Shown: positions 1 to 7,684, numbered from the stretch's first letter. The stretch is 14,340 nucleotides of DNA from Crocinitomicaceae bacterium (GCA_030833265.1 JAURHO010000029.1:1-14340); one strand, 5' to 3'. Notes: generated by a model not told the origin, from the sequence alone. Numbers and translations: made by a program.

Positions 1-220
1 GAGGCGTAGTTATTGGCGCCTTTAGGAAAACTTTATTTCTTCTTATGATATCCCAAGATTCAGGACTGATTCCGGCTGTGTTTCCAGAAAGATAGACTCT
101 TTCTCCAATTTCAATTTCATCATAAATTAGTTGTGCACCAGCAGCTTTTAATACAGAAAGTGTAGCATCCATTATTTCTGGACCTATTCCGTCCCCCTTT
201 GCAATCGTAATTCTCGTCAT
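1..220 (-). CDS. icd: Isocitrate dehydrogenase, N-terminal fragment (cut by window edge)
   Basis: The first 73 codons of a gene that runs off the left edge. The product should oxidatively decarboxylate isocitrate to 2-oxoglutarate in the TCA cycle, in the cytoplasm. The start is the ATG at 220-218. It is followed at once by the family's N-terminal strand and glycine motif (ITIAKGDGIGPEIM), so little or nothing is missing at the N terminus. Near the fragment's end, FLKAPITTP matches the substrate-side loop of isocitrate dehydrogenases of the isocitrate/isopropylmalate dehydrogenase family. The isopropylmalate and tartrate branches have different residues here, so I favour isocitrate. The catalytic Tyr/Lys and the residues that decide NAD versus NADP lie outside the window, so cofactor use is unknown. 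It lies on the same strand as sucC but behind a strong terminator, so it probably has its own promoter. 3-Isopropylmalate dehydrogenase is the main alternative. Confidence 0.82.
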   Translation of the reverse strand, partial: MTRITIAKGDGIGPEIMDATLSVLKAAGAQLIYDEIEIGERVYLSGNTAGISPESWDIIRRNKVFLKAPITTP

Positions 221-237
221 AAAAGTCAATTTTATTG

Positions 238-245
238 CAAAATTG
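238..245 (-). promoter_or_regulatory. Possible -7 promoter element for icd
   Basis: Read on the minus strand this is CAATTTTG, 7 of 8 positions of the Bacteroidota -7 consensus TAnnTTTG. It ends 17 nt before the icd start codon. No TTG -33 element is visible at the usual 17-23 nt spacing, and the surroundings are so AT-rich that chance matches are likely. A promoter is expected somewhere here because the sucC terminator blocks read-through. Confidence 0.22.
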
Positions 246-259
246 GAAATAATATATCA

Positions 260-280
260 TATACATTTATTTATACATTT
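260..280. repeat. Short direct repeat upstream of icd
   Basis: TATACATTT occurs at 260-268 and again at 272-280, a 12-bp period (AAATGTATA twice when read toward icd). The pair sits inside a perfect 6-bp inverted repeat, ATCATA (256-261) and TATGAT (281-286). It lies just upstream of the presumed icd promoter in an extremely AT-rich stretch. It could be a regulator site or upstream promoter sequence, or simply low-complexity AT sequence. Confidence 0.4.
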
Positions 281-306
281 TATGATTTACATAAATATAA
301 GCGCAC

Positions 307-333
307 AAAAAAAGCCATCCGAAGATGGCTTTT
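307..333 (-). terminator. Intrinsic terminator after sucC
   Basis: On the minus strand this is a 10-bp perfect stem (AAAAGCCATC / GATGGCTTTT) closed by a TTCG tetraloop, with the stabilising C(UUCG)G closing pair, and a run of seven T bases at the 3' side. It begins about 20 nt past the sucC stop codon. A run of A bases on the other arm means it could also terminate plus-strand transcripts, but no plus-strand gene reads into it. Confidence 0.93.
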
Positions 334-353
334 GAAAAAATATGTGAGTTGGC

Positions 354-1565
354 TTATGCCAAAACTTCTTTAACGAGGTCAGCAGCTTCTTGGAGTTGAA
401 CTGCAGAGTGAACGTTTAGACCAGATTCGTCGATGAGGCGTTTTGCTTCCTCGGCGTTGGTACCTTGCAAACGCACGATGATTGGAACTGGAATTTGTCC
501 GATGTTTTTGTAGGCATCTACGATACCTTGAGCAACGCGGTCACAGCGCACGATTCCTCCGAAGATATTGATGAGGATCGCCTTTACATTTGGATCTTTA
601 AGAATGATGTGGAAAGCTTTTTCAACGCGTTCTGCATTGGCAGTTCCTCCGACATCTAGGAAGTTTGCAGGATTACCACCAGATAATTTGATGATATCCA
701 TAGTGGCCATTGCTAAACCAGCTCCGTTTACCATACAACCTACATTTCCGTCAAGCTTAACAAAGTTAAGACCTGCTTCATCGGCTTCTACTTCTGTTGG
801 ATCTTCTTCTGATTTATCGCGCAGGGCAGCAAGATCTGGATGACGGAATAAACCGTTGCCGTCAAGACTTACTTTAGCATCAACTGCAATGATTTTATCG
901 TCTGAGGTTTTGAACAATGGGTTGATTTCAAACATTGACGCATCAATTCCTTCATAAGCTTTGTAAAGCGCAGGAACAAACTTGACCATGTTTTTGAATG
1001 CATCACCTGAAAGGCCAAGGTTGAAAGCAATTTTTCGGGCTTGGAAACCTTGAAGACCTACGCGTGGGTCGATGAATTCTTTGAAAAGTTTTTCAGGAGT
1101 GTGCTCGGCAACGTGCTCGATGTCCATTCCACCTTCAGTAGAATAGATGATGACGTTACGTCCAGACTCGCGGTCTAGTAATACAGACATGTAAAACTCT
1201 TTCACTTCTGTTGGACCAGGATAATAAACATCTTGTGCGATGAGCACTTGATTTACTTTTTTACCTTTTCCGTTGGTTTGGAGCGTTACTAAATGACCAC
1301 CAAGAATGCCAGCCACTTTTTCTTCTACTTGGTCGATGCCCTTAGCAAGTACAACACCGTTTGAGCCAGTTTCTTGAACTGTACCCTTACCGCGTCCACC
1401 AGCGTGGATTTGTGCTTTCACTACATACCATGAGGTACCAGTTTCTTCTGTTAGTTTTTTAGCCGCTGCTAAAGCATCGGATACTTTGTCTACAACTATA
1501 CCTTCTTGTACGGCCACACCGTATTGTTTAAGAATAGCTTTTCCTTGGAATTCGTGTAAGTTCAT
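354..1565 (-). CDS. sucC: Succinyl-CoA synthetase (succinate-CoA ligase) beta subunit
   Basis: This is the nucleotide-binding beta chain of succinyl-CoA synthetase, which interconverts succinyl-CoA and succinate with phosphorylation of ADP or GDP in the TCA cycle. At 403 residues it is full length (E. coli SucC has 388). The N terminus MNLHEFQGKAIL is the family signature. The ATP-grasp domain covers about residues 2-235, with K50 and the GGRGK loop at 56-60. N215 (in FEINPL) and D229 match the E. coli Mg-binding pair, with the same 14-residue spacing. The C-terminal CoA-ligase domain carries NGAGLAMATMD (280-290), NFLDVGG (301-307) and INIFGGIVRCD (332-342), the loop that meets the alpha chain. 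The alpha subunit gene sucD is not next to it. The ATG is preceded by no Shine-Dalgarno sequence. Nucleotide specificity cannot be read from the sequence with confidence. Confidence 0.98.
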   Translation of the reverse strand: MNLHEFQGKAILKQYGVAVQEGIVVDKVSDALAAAKKLTEETGTSWYVVKAQIHAGGRGKGTVQETGSNGVVLAKGIDQVEEKVAGILGGHLVTLQTNGKGKKVNQVLIAQDVYYPGPTEVKEFYMSVLLDRESGRNVIIYSTEGGMDIEHVAEHTPEKLFKEFIDPRVGLQGFQARKIAFNLGLSGDAFKNMVKFVPALYKAYEGIDASMFEINPLFKTSDDKIIAVDAKVSLDGNGLFRHPDLAALRDKSEEDPTEVEADEAGLNFVKLDGNVGCMVNGAGLAMATMDIIKLSGGNPANFLDVGGTANAERVEKAFHIILKDPNVKAILINIFGGIVRCDRVAQGIVDAYKNIGQIPVPIIVRLQGTNAEEAKRLIDESGLNVHSAVQLQEAADLVKEVLA

Positions 1566-1583
1566 GCGATCAAATTTGCGCCG

Positions 1584-1591
1584 TAAAAGTA
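1584..1591 (-). promoter_or_regulatory. Candidate -7 promoter element for sucC
   Basis: On the minus strand TACTTTTA matches 7 of 8 positions of TAnnTTTG in the 65-bp accC-sucC gap. It ends 18 nt before the sucC ATG, implying a leader of roughly a dozen nucleotides. No clear TTG -33 element is seen. With no terminator after accC, sucC could be transcribed both from here and by read-through. Confidence 0.38.
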
Positions 1592-1630
1592 CGTTTTTTT
1601 AATGAGTCTTTGTGACAGGTTCTAATTATT

Positions 1631-3115
1631 TTATCGAATTTGGTTTTTCCAAGAAGAGTCGATGTTGCGTGAGGCAAATGATTTCTTCTTGAAAGCCTGT
1701 ACATCTTGCCAGATGGTATCGAGCGCAAAAACCAAAGCTCTTTCTTCTTCTTGCATGGCGTCGTTGAGCAATAGAGGATTTGAGAAATGATCTTTGACAA
1801 AATTGGTATCAAAATTTCCACTGCGGAAGGCGGGGTGCTTGAGAACAAATTTTCCGAAATCAAGGGTGGTTTTAACACCTGAAATTTGGTAGTTATCAAT
1901 CGCTGCAATGCAACGCTCAATGGCTTCTTCGCGGGTTTTACCCCAAACCACTAGTTTGGAAATCATGGGGTCATAGTAAATTGGGATTTCCATCCCTTCC
2001 TCAAAGGCGTCGTCTACGCGAATATGACGACCAGACGGAATGCGGTAGCGCTTAAGGGTTCCGATGTCTGGCGTGAAACCGTTTATTGTATCTTCAGCAT
2101 AAACGCGCACTTCTATGGCATGTCCGTTGATCTGAAGTTCGTCTTGTAGTTTTGGAAGGCGCTCGCCGCGCGCTACTCGAATTTGCCACTCAACAAGATC
2201 AAGCCCAGTGATTTCTTCAGTGACAGGGTGTTCAACTTGTAGTCGGGTATTCATTTCTAAAAAATAGAAATTGAGTTGCCCATCGATAAGAAATTCAACG
2301 GTACCTGCTCCTTCATAATTGCATGCTTTACAAACCGCAACGGCTGCTTCGCCCATTTCTTGACGAATGGCTGGCGTAAGGACAGCGCTTGGTGCTTCTT
2401 CCACTACTTTTTGATGGCGTCTTTGCACCGAACACTCGCGTTCGAACAAATAGACAACATTGCCCTGTTGATCTGCAAAAACCTGGATTTCAATATGGCG
2501 TGGTTGGTCTACGAATTTTTCAATAAAAACGGCGTCGTCACCGAAGGAAGAACGCGCTTCGTTTTGGGCCAACACCATTTGCTCTTCAAATTCGGCTTCA
2601 TTGTATACCAAACGCATCCCTTTACCACCGCCTCCAGCAGATGCCTTGATCAAGATTGGGTACCCAACCTCAGCGGCAATTTTCTTAGCGGCACTGACAT
2701 CGGAAATGGCTTCGTCAACACCAGGAACTAAAGGCACATTAAATGCTTTGACTGCTTGCTTGGCTGAAAGTTTGTCGCCCATTACTTCCATAGATTCTGG
2801 CGATGGGCCAATGAGCTTCACACCAGCGGCTTTTAGTTTTCTGGCAAAGCCAGCGTTTTCAGACAAAAAGCCATAGCCTGGATGCACGCCATCAACGCCT
2901 AAATCTTGACAGATTTGAATGATTTTATCTTGCTGCAGGTAACTTTCTGAAGAAGGACTTTTTCCGACATAAACTGCTTCGTCCGCCTCAAGCACATGAG
3001 GTGAATTGGCGTCTGCATCTGAATAGATGGCCACACTTTTGATGTCCATCTTTTTAAGGGTTCTAAGCACGCGTCGAGCGATCTCTCCGCGATTGGCTAC
3101 TAGTACTTTTTTCAT
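1631..3115 (-). CDS. accC: Biotin carboxylase subunit of an acyl-CoA carboxylase
   Basis: A cytoplasmic ATP-dependent biotin carboxylase that loads bicarbonate onto biotin of a carrier protein, for acetyl-, propionyl- or methylcrotonyl-CoA carboxylation. The start MKKVLVANRGEIARR is the canonical family N terminus. The ATP-grasp glycine loop GGGGKGM is at 161-167. Active-site residues line up one position below E. coli AccC: K236, E287, R291, E295 and R337. The C-terminal biotin-carboxylase domain ends near residue 445, followed by about 50 unassigned residues. DLVEWQIRVARGE (306-318) is more like propionyl-/methylcrotonyl-CoA carboxylase alpha chains than classical AccC, yet there is no BT or biotinyl (AMKM) domain. 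No carrier or carboxyltransferase gene lies nearby, so the substrate is open. Its first 53 nt overlap the end of tamB. It is probably co-transcribed with tamB and perhaps sucC. Confidence 0.93.
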   Translation of the reverse strand: MKKVLVANRGEIARRVLRTLKKMDIKSVAIYSDADANSPHVLEADEAVYVGKSPSSESYLQQDKIIQICQDLGVDGVHPGYGFLSENAGFARKLKAAGVKLIGPSPESMEVMGDKLSAKQAVKAFNVPLVPGVDEAISDVSAAKKIAAEVGYPILIKASAGGGGKGMRLVYNEAEFEEQMVLAQNEARSSFGDDAVFIEKFVDQPRHIEIQVFADQQGNVVYLFERECSVQRRHQKVVEEAPSAVLTPAIRQEMGEAAVAVCKACNYEGAGTVEFLIDGQLNFYFLEMNTRLQVEHPVTEEITGLDLVEWQIRVARGERLPKLQDELQINGHAIEVRVYAEDTINGFTPDIGTLKRYRIPSGRHIRVDDAFEEGMEIPIYYDPMISKLVVWGKTREEAIERCIAAIDNYQISGVKTTLDFGKFVLKHPAFRSGNFDTNFVKDHFSNPLLLNDAMQEEERALVFALDTIWQDVQAFKKKSFASRNIDSSWKNQIR

Positions 3116-6100
3116 TTGTGGGTAAAGTTACAGGTTGTCTGTGTTTTTTAGGTTGGGGTTGACCTGATTTTTTTGGGCTTTTTACAAACAATTGCCTGAT
3201 CTGCTTGACAACTGCTAATTCTGAAAAATGATTGAATTCTTCGTAATAAGAAACCCCTATGCCTTGTGTAAATGGACCTTGATTTTCATTGACGGAGTTG
3301 GTGTTGGATTGGTTAAAAGCTCTCACCCTAAAGTTATCTTGCACTTTGTATTCGATGTTGACATCGCCAATCATGGTATTTGTATTGATCTTGCCTCCAT
3401 CACTGCCCGCTGCTGTACTGCGGTTCTCTACGCCAAAACTTCCGGTAATCACAAGTTTATCGTCAAGGAAACCTTTCGCAACGCCAAGTTCTACTTTACT
3501 TTCACCAGCGGCTACGTCGGAGCCGTAATCTACATTGAGTTTGTAGTTGTCCGAAAGTTTCCCTAGTGCGGCATTGATTTGAGATTCCAATAAGTCAAGT
3601 GCGGCAGAACCACCAGCCGATAAATTCCCTTTTAAGGGTTGGAATTTGCTGACCAAGAGCAAGGAGAAAAACTGGCGATTCAATTCATCAGGATCTGCCT
3701 TTACCCTATCTATGAGGGTTTTTCCGGTTTCTGAAACCCTTGGTGCAACAATATCAAAAGAGATTTTTGGCGAAAGCAAAGTCTCAGAGAGTTTGAGGTA
3801 ACACAAAATTTCTTGATTCACAAGTGTGTTGTCCTGGATTTCCGGACTCAGTTCTAAAATAGAAGCGCGTTTGGCTGTGACCGTATTGATTTGAATGTCC
3901 GCATTATAAGGATCTCCGGTCCATTCGATTTTTGATCCTGCTGCGATATCAAAAGTTTGCTTGATTGATCCTAATGCAAAATTATAGCGGCTACCATTAC
4001 TTATCACATACGGACCACTCATGGTGAGTTGGTCAAACTGATCGAGCTTGATATTTAAATCGCCCGCACCTTTTGCAATGATTTCATCGCCGGTTTGCTC
4101 ATTGAAAATGAGCTTCATGTTGGCATCTGGCGTAATGTGAAAGTTGAGATCAAGGAACAAACCTGTGAAATCTAGACCTTGCTCATCAAGTTTTTGCTGC
4201 GCCCCATGCTCTACAAATTTCACAAAGTTATCTTCGTCGTCAATTTCAGACATGCCGTACATCGGGAAAATTACATCTGTACCTTTTCTGGTGGTGGCGT
4301 CTACGGTAATTTCTGTATTGTTAGCGGTTCCGAAAATATTGGCAGTTCCGCGGCCATAGGCTTTTCCGTAATAGACGTCTCCTTCCTTGTATTTCGTATT
4401 CAACAACAAGAAACGATCTATAGGCGACACTTGATTGGTGCGTGGATCAATTTTCTTGATGTCATCTTCAAAGTTGATTTGAATGTCGTAGTTCCATTTG
4501 TCAAATTGCTGGTGGTTAATGGCACTTGACAAATAGGCAATATTACCTTCTGGGTCCTTGATGGGCAAGTTATCTAGAAAGAAAGCGTCTTCGCTGACTT
4601 GGATCATACCCTCCAGCTGATAACTCACGCCGAGAAGCGCAACTTCTGCGCCGCCGTTCTGAAGTTTCAATTTACCAGTTAGTTTCGGATCTGAAGGGCT
4701 GCCTTTGACGCGCAACCTTCCATTTAATTTTCCTTTGATTCCTTTGATGACCTCAGGGTCCATGAAGGCATTGGCGAAGGAAATATCAGTCTGTTTAAAG
4801 TTCAATCCGAGGTCGAGCTCGTCTGTTTTGATATTATACAAACCATCAAAGTCAAAAGTGCGCTCATTGCGATACTGCAAAGTACCCTCGAGTAAAATGC
4901 TCTTTCGGGCATCACTCCAATCAGAATGCAACATGATATCACCGACCATCTGACCATCGATTTCAAACTGTTCAAGATTGGCATCAGCCAGAATATTGAC
5001 ATTGTTATTTGGTGTGGATAGCACACCCCATCCGCTAAAGCGACCACTTAATTGATTTGGAAAATCGAGTAAATTACTCAGTTCGTTCAAGTCTAAACCC
5101 ATTACATCAAAACGCAATTGATCGCGTTCATTATCGGATAGACACCCATTTATTTTAATCAATTGGTAGCCTCGATTCAATTCAAAATTGGAAACATTGA
5201 GTTCGGTGGAAGATAATAAGATATCGGACTGATTGGCAATCTCCCATTGTACGCCATTGACAGTAAAAAAGGAAGGTTGCAAATTAAAATTCAGGATATC
5301 ATCTGGCAAAAAGGTAGTCCGCCATTTGATTTCAGAAAAATCATTGGTCTGAGGATCCCAAGAAATAACGGCATCCAGAATGCCTTTGGCGCCCTCGTTT
5401 ACAAATTTGAGGTCGTGGAAATTTGTAGAATCAGCATAAGAAACCAAAGCAATTTCTAGGCTGCCATGGGTGTTAGCGGCAGTTATTTGTTGATCAAAAA
5501 CAATGTTGTCAAAACGAAATGCTTGGTAGGAAAGCGAAGGACTGCTTATTTTGAATGCTAGGTTTTCATTTTTAGAGTCAAAAGTTCCGCTGAAGCGTGA
5601 ATTACTAGCAATGGTGAGGTCCGGAACAAAAATAGCCAGGAGGTCTTTGGCGTTTCTGACTTGAAGGTCAAAAGTGAAATCTGAACTGCTTTGCACTGCC
5701 ACACCTGATTTAGGTTCCAAAGAAGGATAAACAATCGCCAAATGATGTAGTAAATCATTTGAAATGTGCTCAAAATCGATGTAACCGGCCACATTTAGAT
5801 CGAGCATCGGGCTACTGAATTGCAAGAAAGTATTGTCGTTATTTTGGCTAAAATGCACCTGAGCAAGTTCAGTATATAAGCGCTCAGTAGCCTCCTGATA
5901 TATGAGCTGACTAAACGACGCATATCCGCTGATATTTGAGAAAGAAGGGCCTTGAAGAGCGCCACGCAAATCAAAGGATAAGTGATCTTGCTCGCGTGCT
6001 CCAAAACCAAGTAAACTCAAGTCTGCATTGGCTACATTGAGTTCATATTGATAATTGATGGGACCAACTAATGAAAAAGCTAAATTGGCTTGCGCATTCA

Positions 6101-7643
6101 AATGTGGGTCTTTGATCTCTACCTTTGTTTGAAGTTGATTTTTAAGAATGGAAGCCTCCTGAATTTGAATATTTTGGTAGGTATAGTCTTGAAAAACTAA
6201 GGACTTAATTTGACCATCGAGCGCATTTAACGCATAGCTGCCATCGTTAAAGACACTTAACTTAAATTGAAGCGCTGCGTTTGTAGCCCCTAAGTCCGTT
6301 AAGCCTGCAAGCGGACCCAAATTGAAATTCTCGAGCCGCAATAGGGTCGTATCTGCTTGAACAGCACTCAGTGTAAAACCAGCTGCTTCTTGCTTTACAC
6401 GAAGTGGAGCAAGCGCAAAATTACCGAGCTGTGTTTTTGCTTTTTGCACGCTCAAGCTAAAGTTGTCAAGCGCCCCATTGAAGGTCATATTTTTAAATTC
6501 GAAGAAATTCATTGCGCGAATTTCTGCTGGGATTTCAATAGAGGCAACACCTGTTGGCAATTGTAAACGCTCGAGGTCTTGAAAGTCAAGGTGTGCAAAT
6601 TGCAACAACTCTTTGAACCTGAGCTGTTCTGTGGCTAATCTGAAGTCGGGGAGTTTGAAATTTGCACGCAACTTGGAGCGTTGGCCAAATTCAAGCTTAA
6701 ATTGTGTGATAGAAAGGCGTTTCAATACATCTCGAACATTTCCAGCAACAGAAACCCGCTGTGTCATGCCTTTTAAATCAGGAACAAAATAACTCAGGTC
6801 TTGAAGACTCAAACGACTTTTCTGTAGGGCAACATCAAAAACAACCTTGTCATCAAAGTGCTCAAAATCTGTGAGTTGCTTCGTTTTTAGTGCCAATTTA
6901 TTGAAGTAGATGCTGCTTTTTGGTGTTTTAATCAGCAAATGCTTGAATTGAATGCCTTGATCTGAGACCTGAAGTGTCGCCGCTAGGTTAGTTAATTGAA
7001 ATCCAGAGCGCTCTTTAAAGCCTAAAGAGCGTATGAAAAGTTGGTGTTTTGAACCCGCACTTTTGATTTGATTGGCTGTTAAATGTAAATTTTTGAGTTC
7101 TATATGATCGTAATCTACGCCAAAATCAAGGGTGTCTTTTCGGAAATCATGGTAGGAAAAATTGATATCGGTAAGGAGGAGCTGGCTCAAAGATATCTCG
7201 ATAGGTTTGGAAGATTTTTTGGCTTTTTGAGCTGGAGAAAAATAATCGATTAAAAATTGAAAATTATAGGTGCCATTTCCTGCTGAACGACTTAAATTTA
7301 CACTTCCATTACTTAAACCTATCTCCTTTATTATTAGTTGTTTGCGAATGAGTTTAATTCGGTCTAAATTGACGTAAAGATGTGCTAAATGTAGTAGTTT
7401 TGCTTTTTGAAGATCTTGAATGAATATATTCTTTAGGTCAATGTGCTTAAACAACACAATATCAACCTTTTCTACTGATATTTTAGTATCTAATTCTCGG
7501 GAAAGATAAGCGGTTGCTTCGTTGGCTAGAAAACTTTGAACCGAAGAACTACGGATGGCAAAAACAAGCACAAAAACCAACAGCAAAAGCAGCTCGAATA
7601 ATAGCGAGATGCACAGGCCCGTGATTTTAAGTACCTTTGTCAT
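3063..7643 (-). CDS. tamB: TamB-like translocation/assembly module protein (DUF490 family)
   Basis: A 1,526-residue envelope protein of the AsmA-like/TamB superfamily. Family members span the periplasm and act in outer-membrane protein assembly and/or lipid transport between membranes. Residues about 7-30 form one hydrophobic signal-anchor helix. The rest is beta-rich and weakly repetitive, as in AsmA/TamB barrels. The C-terminal TamB domain lies around 1240-1480: residues 1240-1330 include NQEILCYLKLSETLLSPKI and FDIVAPRVSETGKTLID, followed by a Gly/Ala-rich stretch (NLSAGGSAALDLLESQINA) and barrel-like strands. The length is typical of Bacteroidota homologues and greater than E. coli TamB. 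The ATG at 7643 directly precedes the anchor helix. No TamA-like partner is nearby. The last 34 codons are basic and low-complexity, and the final 53 nt overlap accC. A slippery A7 run at residues 1490-1492 could yield a shorter end. The family call is firm; the cargo is unknown. Confidence 0.92.
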   Translation of the reverse strand: MTKVLKITGLCISLLFELLLLLVFVLVFAIRSSSVQSFLANEATAYLSRELDTKISVEKVDIVLFKHIDLKNIFIQDLQKAKLLHLAHLYVNLDRIKLIRKQLIIKEIGLSNGSVNLSRSAGNGTYNFQFLIDYFSPAQKAKKSSKPIEISLSQLLLTDINFSYHDFRKDTLDFGVDYDHIELKNLHLTANQIKSAGSKHQLFIRSLGFKERSGFQLTNLAATLQVSDQGIQFKHLLIKTPKSSIYFNKLALKTKQLTDFEHFDDKVVFDVALQKSRLSLQDLSYFVPDLKGMTQRVSVAGNVRDVLKRLSITQFKLEFGQRSKLRANFKLPDFRLATEQLRFKELLQFAHLDFQDLERLQLPTGVASIEIPAEIRAMNFFEFKNMTFNGALDNFSLSVQKAKTQLGNFALAPLRVKQEAAGFTLSAVQADTTLLRLENFNLGPLAGLTDLGATNAALQFKLSVFNDGSYALNALDGQIKSLVFQDYTYQNIQIQEASILKNQLQTKVEIKDPHLNAQANLAFSLVGPINYQYELNVANADLSLLGFGAREQDHLSFDLRGALQGPSFSNISGYASFSQLIYQEATERLYTELAQVHFSQNNDNTFLQFSSPMLDLNVAGYIDFEHISNDLLHHLAIVYPSLEPKSGVAVQSSSDFTFDLQVRNAKDLLAIFVPDLTIASNSRFSGTFDSKNENLAFKISSPSLSYQAFRFDNIVFDQQITAANTHGSLEIALVSYADSTNFHDLKFVNEGAKGILDAVISWDPQTNDFSEIKWRTTFLPDDILNFNLQPSFFTVNGVQWEIANQSDILLSSTELNVSNFELNRGYQLIKINGCLSDNERDQLRFDVMGLDLNELSNLLDFPNQLSGRFSGWGVLSTPNNNVNILADANLEQFEIDGQMVGDIMLHSDWSDARKSILLEGTLQYRNERTFDFDGLYNIKTDELDLGLNFKQTDISFANAFMDPEVIKGIKGKLNGRLRVKGSPSDPKLTGKLKLQNGGAEVALLGVSYQLEGMIQVSEDAFFLDNLPIKDPEGNIAYLSSAINHQQFDKWNYDIQINFEDDIKKIDPRTNQVSPIDRFLLLNTKYKEGDVYYGKAYGRGTANIFGTANNTEITVDATTRKGTDVIFPMYGMSEIDDEDNFVKFVEHGAQQKLDEQGLDFTGLFLDLNFHITPDANMKLIFNEQTGDEIIAKGAGDLNIKLDQFDQLTMSGPYVISNGSRYNFALGSIKQTFDIAAGSKIEWTGDPYNADIQINTVTAKRASILELSPEIQDNTLVNQEILCYLKLSETLLSPKISFDIVAPRVSETGKTLIDRVKADPDELNRQFFSLLLVSKFQPLKGNLSAGGSAALDLLESQINAALGKLSDNYKLNVDYGSDVAAGESKVELGVAKGFLDDKLVITGSFGVENRSTAAGSDGGKINTNTMIGDVNIEYKVQDNFRVRAFNQSNTNSVNENQGPFTQGIGVSYYEEFNHFSELAVVKQIRQLFVKSPKKSGQPQPKKHRQPVTLPTNEKSTSSQSRRDRSTRA
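3123..3130 (-). promoter_or_regulatory. Possible -7 promoter element for accC
   Basis: On the minus strand TAACTTTA matches 7 of 8 positions of TAnnTTTG and ends 7 nt before the accC ATG. If used, transcription would start within a few bases of the start codon, giving a nearly leaderless message. It lies within the 3' end of the tamB frame. No TTG element is found 17-23 nt upstream. Confidence 0.28.
3168..3174 (-). other. A7 slippery heptamer near the tamB 3' end
   Basis: In the tamB frame the codons read CCA AAA AAA TCA, so the seven A bases form the phase A_AAA_AAA, the classical -1 slippage heptamer. A -1 shift here gives six residues (IRSTPT) and a TAA at 3148-3150, ending tamB before accC starts. 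Only a weak downstream stem (AGGT/ACCT) is visible. A one-base sequencing error in the run would have the same effect. Confidence 0.4.
7009..7031. repeat. 9-bp perfect inverted repeat inside tamB
   Basis: CGCTCTTTA (7009-7017) and TAAAGAGCG (7023-7031) are exact reverse complements separated by a 5-nt loop. They lie about 205 codons into tamB, encoding part of SLGFKERS. There is no T-run after either arm, so it is not an obvious terminator. It may be an mRNA hairpin or chance. Confidence 0.45.
7632..7639 (+). promoter_or_regulatory. Possible -7 promoter element for tsaD
   Basis: TACCTTTG on the plus strand is an exact TAnnTTTG match, located inside the first codons of tamB. A start about 7 nt downstream would give a leader of around 20 nt before the tsaD start. 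No TTG is present 17-23 nt upstream. The 24-bp gap to tamB leaves little other room for a promoter. Confidence 0.33.
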
Positions 7644-7651
7644 GTTTGTTA

Positions 7652-7684
7652 CAAAATTAGCAATCTTTTGACAGCAAAAACCAA
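7652..7684 (-). promoter_or_regulatory. Candidate promoter for tamB
   Basis: On the minus strand TAATTTTG (7659-7652) is an exact match to the Bacteroidota -7 element. A TTG at 7684-7682 stands 22 nt upstream, within the 17-23 nt spacing described for Flavobacterium promoters. The predicted start falls a few bases before the tamB ATG, so the message would be nearly leaderless. The -33 part lies inside the tsaD coding sequence. Confidence 0.45.

Noticed and set aside
1570..1920. 116-codon minus-strand open frame overlapping the accC 3' end
   Set aside because: It lies in another frame of accC, has a low-complexity Lys/Phe/Leu composition and no recognisable motif. accC is unambiguous here.
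2276..2731. 151-codon plus-strand open frame opposite accC
   Set aside because: It is antisense to the conserved ATP-grasp region of accC, and its composition is that of an antisense shadow.
4179..4529. 116-codon plus-strand open frame opposite tamB
   Set aside because: Antisense to tamB, with no motif, promoter-like site or typical start context.
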